From Maricaulis sp. (GTDB lineage: Bacteria > Pseudomonadota > Alphaproteobacteria > Caulobacterales > Maricaulaceae): a DNA stretch of 64,000 nucleotides. A program made the translations under genes and the position numbers. Under the pieces are notes generated by a model. It did no database searches. It was not told where the DNA came from and saw nothing but the letters and a program-made list of their open reading frames with translations. This document shows, in pieces, positions 38,769-49,755 of the stretch (positions are counted from its first letter, which is position 1; each line of letters begins with the position of its first letter). Location: positions 28,722 to 92,721 of the forward strand of contig NZ_JASBRI010000004.1 of NCBI RefSeq assembly GCF_030149515.1. The letters run 5' to 3'.

Positions 38769-38909
38769 CCTTCCCCTTGATGGGGAAGGTGGCCCAGCGC
38801 GAAGCGCTGGGTCGGAAGGGGTGAATCCCGGTGCATATAAGTCAAGCACCTCGCCCCCACCCACTCCACCGCAGCAAAGCTGCGGTCCCCCTCGCCCATC
38901 AAGGGCGAG
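38769..38909. repeat. Composite palindromic intergenic repeat (REP/MITE-like)
   Basis: Four hairpins in a row: CCTTCCCC/GGGGAAGG (38769-38789), CCCAGCGC/GCGCTGGG (38793-38811), CCGCAGC/GCTGCGG (38869-38885) and CTCGCCC/GGGCGAG (38891-38909). The first pair and the second pair look like two inverted copies of one element, each with a variable hairpin flanked by a C-rich strip and a CATCAAGGG-type end. It fills the gap between the decarboxylase and a small membrane gene. Confidence 0.7.
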
Positions 38910-38952
38910 GATGGGAGCGTGGCCAGTCGCGACTGCAGCCCTGTCGTCTGGG

Positions 38953-39198
38953 TCACTTGGAAGCTTGCGTTTTGACCAGATAGAACAAGAAGAGGCCAAG
39001 GCTGAACAGTAAGATCGGCGTCATTCCGATAAGAAAATCGGCAACGCTACCTTTCCGCCGGACCGTGACCGCAGCGAACACTGGAGCCGTGAACAGAAGT
39101 ATCCAAAACGATCGCTGATAAGCATATTCGAGGTGGCGACTTTTGATGTTCGTTCGTCGCACTCCTCGCAAACATTGGGACACGTACCGGAGGTACAT
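38953..39198 (-). CDS. Small two-span membrane protein, hypothetical
   Basis: Up to 81 residues, with a basic N-terminal part and two clear hydrophobic spans (about 31-45 and 56-74) separated by VRRKGSVADF. Base composition is more AT-rich than neighbours, suggesting an orphan or acquired gene. The only ATG (39196-39198) lies inside the hairpin that follows pyrG, so a downstream GTG is equally possible. No family recognised. Confidence 0.4.
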   Translation of the reverse strand: MYLRYVSQCLRGVRRTNIKSRHLEYAYQRSFWILLFTAPVFAAVTVRRKGSVADFLIGMTPILLFSLGLFLFYLVKTQASK

Positions 39199-39203
39199 GT
39201 CCC
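39177..39203 (-). terminator. Hairpin directly after pyrG
   Basis: A 12-bp inverted repeat with one mismatch (39177-39188 and 39192-39203), three-base loop, starting three bases after the pyrG stop codon. The following minus-strand sequence has only a weak T-run, so it is a probable but not ideal intrinsic terminator. Confidence 0.5.
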
Positions 39204-39206
39204 TCG

Positions 39207-41235
<2,029 letters not shown>

Positions 41236-41315
41236 CGATACCGCCGTTGCTTTGCGCTGTGTGCGGGCATTCCAGACTGGAATATGGGTTTGCGGGACGG
41301 CAAACCCAAGCCCGG

Positions 41316-42377
41316 CTACATGGCGGCGCGTTTTATACCAGGCGCTTCGCCTTGGCCAGCGCCGTCTGCGGTACCATTGTCAGCGTCCTGCCGGGCCTGC
41401 TCTGCCGCCAGCTCGGCACGGCGCTGGGCAGCATCGGCCTTGGCCTGGAGACGCTTGCGCAAATTGGAAACCGTGCGTCCGATCTCGTCCTTCGAACGCT
41501 CCAGCGTATCGCCGTTGGTAAAGGCCGCATAAGCGCCCATGGCGAGTTCCTTGATCAGGTTGAGGCTGCTCGCCGGCGCCTTGGATCCGTCGCCCAGCGC
41601 CTTGATCTGGTCGAGCAGCGCCTCGGAGACTTCTGCAGCCTCCCGGCGGTTGGCCTTGATCAGCTGGGCCTTGAGTTCGCGTCCCGTGCGCAGGAGGTCG
41701 GTCGTATCCAGCTTCACAGGCAGGGCTTCGTCGGCCTTGTGCTTCGACGCATGCAGCTCGACGGTAACGACAATACGCATTGCCAGCCGGCGAAGACGTT
41801 CAGCGCGAACGGTTTCCTTGGCTTCCTGGATCCAGCCGTTGGCCTCGTTCAGGGCCTCGAAATCGTTCTCGACGGTCGCCTTGAGAATATTCGGCACCGA
41901 CACGGGCGGGGCATCGGATCCACGCTCTGCATCCTTGCGCCGGTCCGGGCCGATATAGTCCGATGTAACGATAAAGTCCTTGCGCCCCTTGATCAGCGTC
42001 TTCACCCGCTCTTCGGCGAACATGGTGGAAAACGGCCGGACGATGACGTCGTCGGCGCCGCATTCGATGGCGCGGCGGATATGGCCGGTATCGCGGCTCC
42101 AGGTTGTCAGCAGGATCACCGAGAACGGGTTGGCCCCCAGTTCGCCACGGCGTACCGCACGAACCAGATTGAAGACGTCAGCATCGGTCGCGCTCGATTC
42201 GGCGACCACCAGGGTCGGCGCAGAATCAGCCAGCATGGTCTTGAACTCGGCCAGCGAGGAGACCGTTTCGATCTGACGGAAACCGATTTCAAACAGCGCA
42301 TAACGCGTCGTGCGCTGGTTCGCGTGTACGGGATCGAACAGGAGAACGGACGCGCGTGCGTAGTCGGTCTCGGCCAT
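41316..42377 (-). CDS. Pseudo-receiver response-regulator-like protein with GPDRR motif
   Basis: 353 residues. The N-terminal 130 residues have the receiver fold, starting VLLFDPVHANQ. Key residues are altered: the phosphoacceptor position after the third strand reads LVVAE (E60) in place of Asp, and the conserved lysine is an arginine (VIVRPFS, R114), while the switch threonine is kept (LLTTWS, T91). A YIGPDRR motif (141-147) follows, then about 200 residues of helix with an Arg/Ala/Glu-rich coiled-coil end. It may act without phosphorylation. It sits between tpiA and secG. Confidence 0.8.
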   Translation of the reverse strand: MAETDYARASVLLFDPVHANQRTTRYALFEIGFRQIETVSSLAEFKTMLADSAPTLVVAESSATDADVFNLVRAVRRGELGANPFSVILLTTWSRDTGHIRRAIECGADDVIVRPFSTMFAEERVKTLIKGRKDFIVTSDYIGPDRRKDAERGSDAPPVSVPNILKATVENDFEALNEANGWIQEAKETVRAERLRRLAMRIVVTVELHASKHKADEALPVKLDTTDLLRTGRELKAQLIKANRREAAEVSEALLDQIKALGDGSKAPASSLNLIKELAMGAYAAFTNGDTLERSKDEIGRTVSNLRKRLQAKADAAQRRAELAAEQARQDADNGTADGAGQGEAPGIKRAAM

Positions 42378-42467
42378 GTCTTTTCGCTCTTTTATAACTG
42401 CTCGGCGCCAATGAATGGCCGAACCTGACGCAAAGAAGTTTCGATCCGCTTACCGCCAGGGTTCTGA

Positions 42468-43199
42468 TCAGCGACCAGCTGCTTCGATTATGCTTGTAAA
42501 ATCACTGGCTTTGAGAGATGCCCCGCCGATCAGCGCGCCGTCGACATCGGCAAGCGAGAGCAACGCCGCCGCATTATCCGGTTTGACCGAACCTCCATAA
42601 AGAATCCGGGTAGTTAGCGGTTCCGGCAATGCGCTTCGGATGAACGCATGCATCGAGGCCACATCCGAGACCGACGCGGTCAGACCGGTCCCGATGGCCC
42701 AGACCGGCTCATAAGCTATTACCAGTTCGGAATTCTGAGAAACGCCGGGAAGCGAACCCGACAATTGCTGCCGGACCACATCCTCGGCTTGCCCCGCCTC
42801 GCGCTCCTGGCGCGTCTCGCCGACACACACAATCGGGATCAGCCCGGCCGCCAGCACCGCCTCCGCCTTGGCACGCACATCCGCATCGCTTTCTGCATGA
42901 TCGATGCGCCGCTCGGAATGCCCGACGATGACATGACTCGCGCCGGCATCGCGCAGCATCGGGGCCGAGATGTCACCTGTGTGTGCCCCGCTCTTCTCAG
43001 CATGACAGTCCTGCCCCCCGATCAGAATGGCCTCGCCGCTGCACCGCCCAGCCGCTGCGGCCAGGAGCGTTGCCGGTGGACAAACCAGGACTTCTGCCGC
43101 CGAAGCGCGAGCAACCGGAGCGATGGTATCGAAGAAGCCGAGATCGGCCGAAAGCCCGTTCATCTTCCAGTTGCCGGCAATCATGACAGTGCGTGGCAT
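42468..43199 (-). CDS. tpiA: Triosephosphate isomerase
   Basis: 243 residues. The catalytic lysine in AGNWKMNG, histidine in VIVGHSERR and glutamate in [13 protein letters not shown] are all present, with the phosphate-binding [11 protein letters not shown] and GALIGGASL near the end. Glycolytic enzyme interconverting dihydroxyacetone phosphate and glyceraldehyde-3-phosphate. Divergent from the PpiD-like gene, which starts about 175 bases away, the usual arrangement in alphaproteobacteria. Confidence 0.96.
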   Translation of the reverse strand: MPRTVMIAGNWKMNGLSADLGFFDTIAPVARASAAEVLVCPPATLLAAAAGRCSGEAILIGGQDCHAEKSGAHTGDISAPMLRDAGASHVIVGHSERRIDHAESDADVRAKAEAVLAAGLIPIVCVGETRQEREAGQAEDVVRQQLSGSLPGVSQNSELVIAYEPVWAIGTGLTASVSDVASMHAFIRSALPEPLTTRILYGGSVKPDNAAALLSLADVDGALIGGASLKASDFTSIIEAAGR

Positions 43200-43374
43200 A
43201 TTCCCTCCCCAGGTGCCTCAATCGGTGCATATCGAGCGGTCGAGGATTAGTCGGCCCGGCGAACATGAGCAAGAATGCGGCTGCGTCACCGCAATCGGAC
43301 GGCGGCCGGTGCTTGCGACCGGGAATCCCGGCCGCTACCTTCCGCGCAACGAAATCCAAAAGGCCCTGCCCGTC

Positions 43375-45315
43375 ATGCTGTCCCTATTCCGGTCCTTCGC
43401 CCAGTCCCCTTTCGCGCTGGTGATTATCGTCCTGCTCGTGCTCGCCTTCGCGCTCTATGGCGTCGGCGGGATCTTTACCGGCAGCGGAACAGCGGTCGTG
43501 GTGGCCGGCAATCAGCAGGTGTCCGTGCGCGAACTGGCCCAGGCCTACGACCGCGAACTGCGGAACATGCAGACGGAAAATCCCGGTTTCACCCGCGAAC
43601 AGGCGCAGGAAATGGGGCTGGGCGAACAGGTCCTCCAGCGCCTGACGATTTTCGCCGCGCTCGAGGCCAAGGCCGACGAGCTGGGCATCGCCGTGTCCGG
43701 CGACACGCTTGTCAGCGAGGCAGCACGCCAGCCCGCCTTCCGCAATCCGGTTACCGATCAGTTCGACTACGACACCATGGTCTCCGCCTTGCAGCGTGCG
43801 GGCCTGACCGAGGAACAATTCCGCGCCGACATGGAAGGCGAGCTACGCCGTCAGCAGATCGTATCCACCCTGGGCAGCGGACTACAGGTGCCGCGGATTT
43901 ACGCCGAAACACGTTTCGACGTGACCCGGGAACAACGCCGCATCACCGCCCTCATCCTCGATGCCTCCACGGCGGATGAAATCCCCGACCCGACGGACGA
44001 GGACTTGGCGAGCTTCATCGACAACAACCGGAACATGCCCGATCCGCGCACCGGCCTGCCGCTGTTCATGGCGCCGGAAATGCGTGCCATCACCCTCGTG
44101 CGCTTCCAGCTGGATGATTTCGTCCGCGACGTGGAAATCGACGAGGACGTTCTGCGCGAGACCTACGACTACCAGGTGGAAACCGGCCAGATCGGCACAC
44201 CTGCGCTCCGCAGCTTCGTACAGGTGACTGCACCGGATGCCGAAACCGCCCATACTGTCGCAGAACGTCTCGCGAGCGGCGAGGCGGCTGACGCCATCGC
44301 CACAGAGCTGGGATTGGGCGAACCGGTCGAACTGGCCGAAGTGGAGGCCTACGAGGTCCCCGACAGCAGTATCGCCGACGCCGTTTTTGCCATGGACGAG
44401 GGCGAAACCCGGGCCGTTCAGGGCCGGTTCGGCTGGAATGCTGTACAGGTGACCCACGCCGAAGCTGCGAGCATGCCCAGTTTCGAGGAGCAGCGTCCGG
44501 CCCTCCAGGAAGAAGCCGCGCGCGCCGACGCCCTGGACGCACTGTACGAGCAGATCGCACAATTCGAACAGGAACGCGCCGGTGGGGCGACGCTGGAACA
44601 GGCCGCTGCCAGCTCTGGCTCTCCGATCGAGATTTTCCAACCGCTTGACCGGTATGGCCGCGATCGCAGTCTCGAGATCGACATGGCCCGCTATCAGGCC
44701 CTGGGCGCGGAAATTCTGCCGGCGGCGTTCGAACAGGCACAGGGCTTTGCCAACGACCTCACCCAGTTCAACGAAACCGACTACTACGCCCTGCGCGTCG
44801 ACGAGATTGTCCCAGCCCAGCCCCGGCCGCTGGAAGAGGTGCGCGTCCAGGCCGAAACGCGCTGGCGCCAGATCCAGCTGGATTCCCAGCTACAGGCGCG
44901 TGCCAATGACGCCCAGGGACAGCTGGCCGCCGGCGAAAGCCTTGATATTGTCGCCCTGACTGCAGGCGGTCGTGCCGAAAGCACCACGGTCCGCCGTGGC
45001 GAGACGGCACCGAACTTCCCGCGCAATGTCGTCAGCCGTGCCTTTGGCCTGGAACCCGGCCAGTGGGAGACCGTTCAGGCCGGCGAAGGGCGGTACGCCA
45101 TCATCTCCGTCGAAGACATCCTGCCCGCCAACCTCGCCACCGCCAGCCCCGGAGAAATCGCCACACTGCGCGACACCATATCCCAGGACGCCGGCGACGA
45201 TGTCTTTGTAGCCCTGCAACAGGCATTGAGCCGTGAATACCAACTTGGCGAGGGTGCGATCGACCGCCGGCTTGCCGCTCAGGCCCTCGGCGAATCCCCC
45301 ACGGCGGCGCAATGA
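43375..45315 (+). CDS. Membrane-anchored peptidyl-prolyl isomerase/chaperone (PpiD/SurA-like)
   Basis: 646 residues. One N-terminal span (about 11-32) places the rest in the periplasm. A SurA-type N-terminal chaperone region (ELAQAYDRELRNM to EEQFRADMEGELRRQ) is followed by a degenerate parvulin domain (about 240-370) that lacks a convincing active site. It assists folding of outer-membrane proteins. I chose the ATG at 43375 at the start of the membrane anchor. Its last codon overlaps the trpE start (ATGA), so the two are coupled. Confidence 0.88.
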   Translation: MLSLFRSFAQSPFALVIIVLLVLAFALYGVGGIFTGSGTAVVVAGNQQVSVRELAQAYDRELRNMQTENPGFTREQAQEMGLGEQVLQRLTIFAALEAKADELGIAVSGDTLVSEAARQPAFRNPVTDQFDYDTMVSALQRAGLTEEQFRADMEGELRRQQIVSTLGSGLQVPRIYAETRFDVTREQRRITALILDASTADEIPDPTDEDLASFIDNNRNMPDPRTGLPLFMAPEMRAITLVRFQLDDFVRDVEIDEDVLRETYDYQVETGQIGTPALRSFVQVTAPDAETAHTVAERLASGEAADAIATELGLGEPVELAEVEAYEVPDSSIADAVFAMDEGETRAVQGRFGWNAVQVTHAEAASMPSFEEQRPALQEEAARADALDALYEQIAQFEQERAGGATLEQAAASSGSPIEIFQPLDRYGRDRSLEIDMARYQALGAEILPAAFEQAQGFANDLTQFNETDYYALRVDEIVPAQPRPLEEVRVQAETRWRQIQLDSQLQARANDAQGQLAAGESLDIVALTAGGRAESTTVRRGETAPNFPRNVVSRAFGLEPGQWETVQAGEGRYAIISVEDILPANLATASPGEIATLRDTISQDAGDDVFVALQQALSREYQLGEGAIDRRLAAQALGESPTAAQ

Positions 45316-46811
45316 CGGCGTCCCGGCCCGCTGCCTCTCCCGATTTCAAGACTGTCGCAGCGGCCTATGATCGCGGCGAAACCTCGGTCATTCATGCACG
45401 CCGGGTCGACGACCTGCTCACACCGGTCGCTGCCTATCTCAAACTCGCACGGGACAGGCGCAATGCCTTCCTGCTGGAATCGGTTGAGGGCGGCGCCTGG
45501 CGCGGGCGCTATTCGGCCATCGGCCTCGATCCGGACCTGATCTGGCAATGCCGCGAGGGCCAGGCCTTCGAGGCACGCGGCATGGCGGTCGCCGAACGCA
45601 GGTTCACACCGCTGGAGGGCAATCCGATGGATGCCCTGCGCGCTGTTATCGAAGACGCGCGCTGCCCGCTGCCGGCCGATGCCCCGCCCCTGGCCTCAGG
45701 CCTGTTCGGCTATGTCGGTTATGACATGGTGCGCTATCTCGAACGCCTGCCCGAGGGCGCCGAACCCGATCCGCTGGGCCTGCCCGAAAGCTGCCTGATC
45801 CGGCCACAAGTGATGGTCGTGTTCGATGCGCTGAAGCAGGAAATCCAGGTTTATTGCCCTGTCAGACCCGGCGAATTCTCTGCTCGCGAAGCCTATGACG
45901 CGGCGGTCGAACGCCTGCACACCACGCTGGCCGCCCTGGCCGGTGCCACGCCCGACCTTGTTCGTCCCGAAGGAGAGCTGGGCGAGCGCACATCCAACCA
46001 GACCGACGAGACCTATCGCGACGCCGTAGACCAGGCGAAAGCGTATATCCGCGCCGGCGACGCCTTCCAGGTCGTGCCCAGTCAGCGTTTTTCGGCCGAC
46101 TATCCGGCCGACCCGTTCTGGGTCTACCGCTCACTGCGACGGCTCAACCCCTCACCCTTCCTGTTCTTTTTCCGTTTCGACGGATTTGAGATCGTGGGAT
46201 CGAGCCCCGAAATCCTCGTACGTCTGCGGGACGGTGTCGTCACCATCCGCCCTATCGCCGGGACCCGGCCGCGCGGCAAGACGCCGGCCGAGGACGATGC
46301 CTACGAGGCCGACTTGTTGGCCGACCCCAAGGAACGGTCGGAGCACCTCATGCTGCTCGACCTGGGCCGAAACGATGTGGGACGGATCGCCAAACCCGGC
46401 ACGGTACGGATCACCTCGCGAGAAATCGTCGAGCGCTATAGTCACGTGATGCACATTGTGTCCAATGTCGAGGGCGATCTGGCCGAGGGTGATGACACGG
46501 TCTCCGCCCTGTTCGCCGGATTCCCGGCCGGCACGGTTTCCGGTGCACCGAAAGTGCGCGCGATGGAGATAATCGACGAGCTGGAACCGCACCGCCGCGG
46601 CATCTATGCCGGTGCTGTGGGATATTTCAGCGCCGATGGCGGGATGGATACCTGCATCGCCCTGCGGACCGCCGTGTTCAAGGACGGCCGTATCCATGTC
46701 CAGGCCGGTGCGGGTGTCGTGCTCGACAGCGATCCGGAATCGGAACGGGTGGAAACTGTCAACAAGGCCGAAGCGCTGTTTCGCGCCGCCATTGATTCAC
46801 TGGACGGCTGA
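45312..46811 (+). CDS. trpE: Anthranilate synthase component I
   Basis: 499 residues of the chorismate-binding family, the first committed step of tryptophan synthesis. The N-terminal LLESVEGGAWRGRYSAIG, IRPIAGTRPRGKTPAEDD, LLDLGRNDVGRIAKPG and GTVSGAPKVRAMEIIDELE are all canonical. Allosteric inhibition by tryptophan is expected in the family. It overlaps the ppiD-like gene by four bases. A polysaccharide deacetylase on the other strand now separates it from trpG. Confidence 0.95.
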   Translation: MTASRPAASPDFKTVAAAYDRGETSVIHARRVDDLLTPVAAYLKLARDRRNAFLLESVEGGAWRGRYSAIGLDPDLIWQCREGQAFEARGMAVAERRFTPLEGNPMDALRAVIEDARCPLPADAPPLASGLFGYVGYDMVRYLERLPEGAEPDPLGLPESCLIRPQVMVVFDALKQEIQVYCPVRPGEFSAREAYDAAVERLHTTLAALAGATPDLVRPEGELGERTSNQTDETYRDAVDQAKAYIRAGDAFQVVPSQRFSADYPADPFWVYRSLRRLNPSPFLFFFRFDGFEIVGSSPEILVRLRDGVVTIRPIAGTRPRGKTPAEDDAYEADLLADPKERSEHLMLLDLGRNDVGRIAKPGTVRITSREIVERYSHVMHIVSNVEGDLAEGDDTVSALFAGFPAGTVSGAPKVRAMEIIDELEPHRRGIYAGAVGYFSADGGMDTCIALRTAVFKDGRIHVQAGAGVVLDSDPESERVETVNKAEALFRAAIDSLDG

Positions 46812-47777
46812 AGCATCCGCCGTCGGCTGAGCGGTTTCGGACAACTGGGTCGACAATTCCGTCACGGTAAGGAAAACCACACCACGTTCGCGCGCCGCAC
46901 CGATCCAGTTCTCGAGCACGTCCAGCGTGGCGCCGTGAGGATGCCCGATAACCACGGACCACCCCCGCGTGCGGGCCAGATCCTCGGCCTCTGCAAGGCG
47001 GGCCGATATGGCGCCGGCATCGATGACATGATCGAGGAAGATATCGCGTTGCAGAGCCCGAAGCCCCAGTCCTTCGGCGACCGCCCGGCCCCGGCTTTGC
47101 CCCGTAGTCAGCGAATCCAGAAAGAGCGGGTCCTGCTCGGCGATCGCCTCGAGCGCGACGCGCATGGCACGCGGATCAGCCGTGAAGCGGCTGCCCATGT
47201 GATTGTTCACACCGACCGCATCCGGCACCCGCGCCAGCGACCAGCGCATACGGGCAGCAAGGTCTGTGTCCGACAGGCCAACGCGCAGCGCATTCGGCCC
47301 GGGATCGGCAAGCCCCACCGGTTCCATGGGCATGTGCAGCAGAACATCATGACCGGCTGCGTCGGCTTCTCCCGAAATCCGGGCGGCCGCATCGGCATAG
47401 GGCAGGATGGCCACACTGAGCGGCACATCGAGCGCGACCGTCCGGCGTGCCGCGGCCGGATCGAGGCCGACATCGTCGATGACGATGGCAATGCGCGGTG
47501 CGGCCGGATTGGTCGCAACCGGACGGACGACAGGATTATCTGGGACAGTAACGGGCAAGGGCAGATCGTCGGCCACACTGATTGCGGACAGGTCGCGCAG
47601 CCGGTCAACGCTCAGCTGCTGACGGCCCTCGGGCGCGCTTTCGGATGCCGAAGCAGCCTGGCTGGTGGCGGAGAAGACAACGGCACCAACAAGATACGCA
47701 CAAGCCACAAGCGCCCCGGCGAAAGCGGGCACGGCAGAATTGAGCGAACGAATCGGACGGTGAGACATCTGCGACAT
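46797..47777 (-). CDS. Divergent polysaccharide deacetylase family protein
   Basis: 326 residues. An N-terminal hydrophobic segment (about 16-35) suggests an anchor or signal. The catalytic region has IAIVIDDVGLDPA with the metal-binding acidic pair, VLLHMPMEP, NNHMGSRFTADP and VVIGHPHGATLDVL, the pattern of the divergent polysaccharide deacetylase group. A periplasmic glycan or peptidoglycan hydrolase-like role is likely. It overlaps the end of trpE by 15 bases from the opposite strand. A perfect CtrA-type box lies 25 bases upstream of its start. Confidence 0.82.
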   Translation of the reverse strand: MSQMSHRPIRSLNSAVPAFAGALVACAYLVGAVVFSATSQAASASESAPEGRQQLSVDRLRDLSAISVADDLPLPVTVPDNPVVRPVATNPAAPRIAIVIDDVGLDPAAARRTVALDVPLSVAILPYADAAARISGEADAAGHDVLLHMPMEPVGLADPGPNALRVGLSDTDLAARMRWSLARVPDAVGVNNHMGSRFTADPRAMRVALEAIAEQDPLFLDSLTTGQSRGRAVAEGLGLRALQRDIFLDHVIDAGAISARLAEAEDLARTRGWSVVIGHPHGATLDVLENWIGAARERGVVFLTVTELSTQLSETAQPTADASAVQ

Positions 47778-47801
47778 GCGTTAACCAATTCCGCAAAGCC
47801 G

Positions 47802-47816
47802 TTAAACCGGAGTTAA
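47802..47816 (-). promoter_or_regulatory. CtrA-type box (TTAA-N7-TTAA)
   Basis: Two TTAA half-sites separated by exactly seven bases; on the minus strand it reads TTAAC-N6-TTAAC, the consensus form of the CtrA cell-cycle regulator site. It lies 25 bases in front of the polysaccharide deacetylase ATG and 63 bases in front of trpG on the other strand. A further TTAACC half-site lies at 47781-47786. Confidence 0.55.
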
Positions 47817-47878
47817 GCAGACGCCGGGATTGGCGAGGCTCCTGAATACGCCTAGGTTTTGCCGACGGGAGAGAAACC

Positions 47879-48469
47879 ATGCTTCTGATCGTCGACAATT
47901 ACGACAGCTTCACCTTCAACCTGGTGCACTATTTCCAGGAATTGGGGGCCCGCACCCACGTGATCCGCAACGACGCCATGTCGGCCGAAAAGGCCCTGGC
48001 GCTTGGACCGGCCGGTATCGTGCTGTCGCCCGGTCCCTGTGACCCTGACCGCGCCGGCATCTGTCTCGGCCTCATCGAGACCGCACCGGCCGATTTGCCC
48101 ATTCTCGGCGTGTGCCTGGGCCATCAGGCGATCGGCCAGGCCTTTGGCGGCGATGTCATCTCGGCCAAGGAAATCATGCATGGCAAGACCAGTCCCGTTC
48201 GCCATGACGGCAGCGGCGTCTTTGCCGGCCTGCCCAGCCCGTTCACGGCCACGCGTTACCATTCGCTCGCCGTCAAGCCGGAAACCGTGCCGGATGTACT
48301 GGCGATCACGGCAACCACGGAGGATGGCGAGATTATGGGGCTGGCCCATCGCGAACGGCCGGTTCATGGTGTCCAATTCCATCCCGAATCCATTGCCTCG
48401 CAGCACGGTCACGACCTGCTGGCCAATTTTCTCGCCCTGACGGCAGGCCCGCGGGCCGCTGCAGCCTGA
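47879..48469 (+). CDS. trpG: Anthranilate synthase component II (glutamine amidotransferase)
   Basis: 196 residues. The class I glutaminase that supplies ammonia to TrpE. It has [15 protein letters not shown] at the N-terminus, the nucleophile cysteine in [17 protein letters not shown] and the His-Glu pair in [10 protein letters not shown]. The length is normal. It is followed by a 265-base gap and trpD, both on the plus strand. Confidence 0.95.
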   Translation: MLLIVDNYDSFTFNLVHYFQELGARTHVIRNDAMSAEKALALGPAGIVLSPGPCDPDRAGICLGLIETAPADLPILGVCLGHQAIGQAFGGDVISAKEIMHGKTSPVRHDGSGVFAGLPSPFTATRYHSLAVKPETVPDVLAITATTEDGEIMGLAHRERPVHGVQFHPESIASQHGHDLLANFLALTAGPRAAAA

Positions 48470-48734
48470 AGCCGCATGCACATAGCCGGGCGTTGATATC
48501 CCTGCATGGCCGCGCTATTCGCAAAGGTGTTCGCGAGGTTCAATTACGGGTCCAGATGCGTATGCCGTTCCGCAAGACACAGCAGGAAATCCCGACCGGC
48601 CCGCAGTCGGCAGGCTTCCCCTGTGTATGCGGTGCGCGCGTTCGATACGCGGCGGCCGCGACCGGGATGTGGCGCTGGCGCTGATCCGCCGCTGCCGACC
48701 CGGCCGATTCGCGTTCCGTAAAGAGATCAAAAGC
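48470..48734 (+). other. Gap between trpG and trpD, no clear gene
   Basis: No convincing gene. It contains a minimal frame coding MWRWR (48667-48684) with two tryptophan codons, which could be a chance match or a leader peptide. I see no clear attenuator hairpin between it and trpD. Confidence 0.3.
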
Positions 48735-49754
48735 ATGACATCCCTAGCCCTTTGCCTGCAGGCATTCAGCCGCGGCGACCGCCCCGCCCCCGGCGATATC
48801 GCCAGCGCGTTCGAGGAACTCATGGACGGCAGTGCGTCCGATCCCGCTATAGCGGGCTTTCTGATGGGCCTGGCGGCCCAGGGCGAAACGCCCGGCGACA
48901 TCGCTGCGGGTGCGCGCGTGATGCGGGCCCGCATGACCCGGATCCAGGCACCTGCTGGCGCAGTCGATACTTGCGGTACGGGCGGCGACGGCAAGGGGGC
49001 CTTCAACATCTCGACCGCTGCGGCGATCGTGGCGGCCGGCGCCGGCGCCGTCGTCGCCAAGCACGGCAATCGCGCGGCCTCCTCCCGGTCCGGATCCTCC
49101 GACGTGCTGGCCGCGCTCGGCCTCGATCTGGACTGCAGTCCGCAGACCGTGGAGCGCTCCCTGCAGGAAGCCGGAGCCGGCTTCCTCTACGCTCCCGCCC
49201 ATCATTCCGCTGTCCGTCATGTCGGACCGGCACGCCAGGCGCTGGGCGTGCGCACCGTGTTCAACCTTCTCGGCCCGCTCTCCAATCCGGCCGGCGTGAC
49301 CCGACAATTGCTGGGCGTTTATCACAGGCGCTGGCTGGTCCCCATGGCCGAGGCCCTGCGCGATCTGGGCTGCGAGCACGCCATGGTGATCTGCGGACAG
49401 GACGGGCTGGACGAGATCACCACGACAGCGCCGACCGATATTGTCGAGCTGAAGGATGGCCGCATTCGCGAATTCACATTCGAACCCGAGGCGGCCGGCA
49501 TCGCCCGTACAGATGAAGCCGATCTCAAGGGGGGCGATCCCGCGCACAATGCCGATGCCATCCGCCGCCTGCTTGGCGGCGAACCCGGCGCCTTTCGGGA
49601 CATCACCGTACTGAATGCCGGGGCCGCACTGGTCGTGGCAGGCAAGGCCGAGGACATTCCCGCAGGAGCGCGGCTGGCCGGCGCCGCGATCGATAACGGC
49701 CGCGCCCTGGCGACGCTCGACCGCATGGTCGCGATTTCGCTCGGTGAGGCCTGA
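48735..49754 (+). CDS. trpD: Anthranilate phosphoribosyltransferase
   Basis: 339 residues. The PRPP-binding and catalytic loops are intact: [35 protein letters not shown] and [12 protein letters not shown]. It joins anthranilate to PRPP in tryptophan synthesis. The ATG at 48735 was chosen because the conserved N-terminal helix begins directly after; the longer frame upstream is unconserved. trpC follows with a one-base gap, so the two are co-transcribed. Confidence 0.95.
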   Translation: MTSLALCLQAFSRGDRPAPGDIASAFEELMDGSASDPAIAGFLMGLAAQGETPGDIAAGARVMRARMTRIQAPAGAVDTCGTGGDGKGAFNISTAAAIVAAGAGAVVAKHGNRAASSRSGSSDVLAALGLDLDCSPQTVERSLQEAGAGFLYAPAHHSAVRHVGPARQALGVRTVFNLLGPLSNPAGVTRQLLGVYHRRWLVPMAEALRDLGCEHAMVICGQDGLDEITTTAPTDIVELKDGRIREFTFEPEAAGIARTDEADLKGGDPAHNADAIRRLLGGEPGAFRDITVLNAGAALVVAGKAEDIPAGARLAGAAIDNGRALATLDRMVAISLGEA

Positions 49755-49755
49755 C

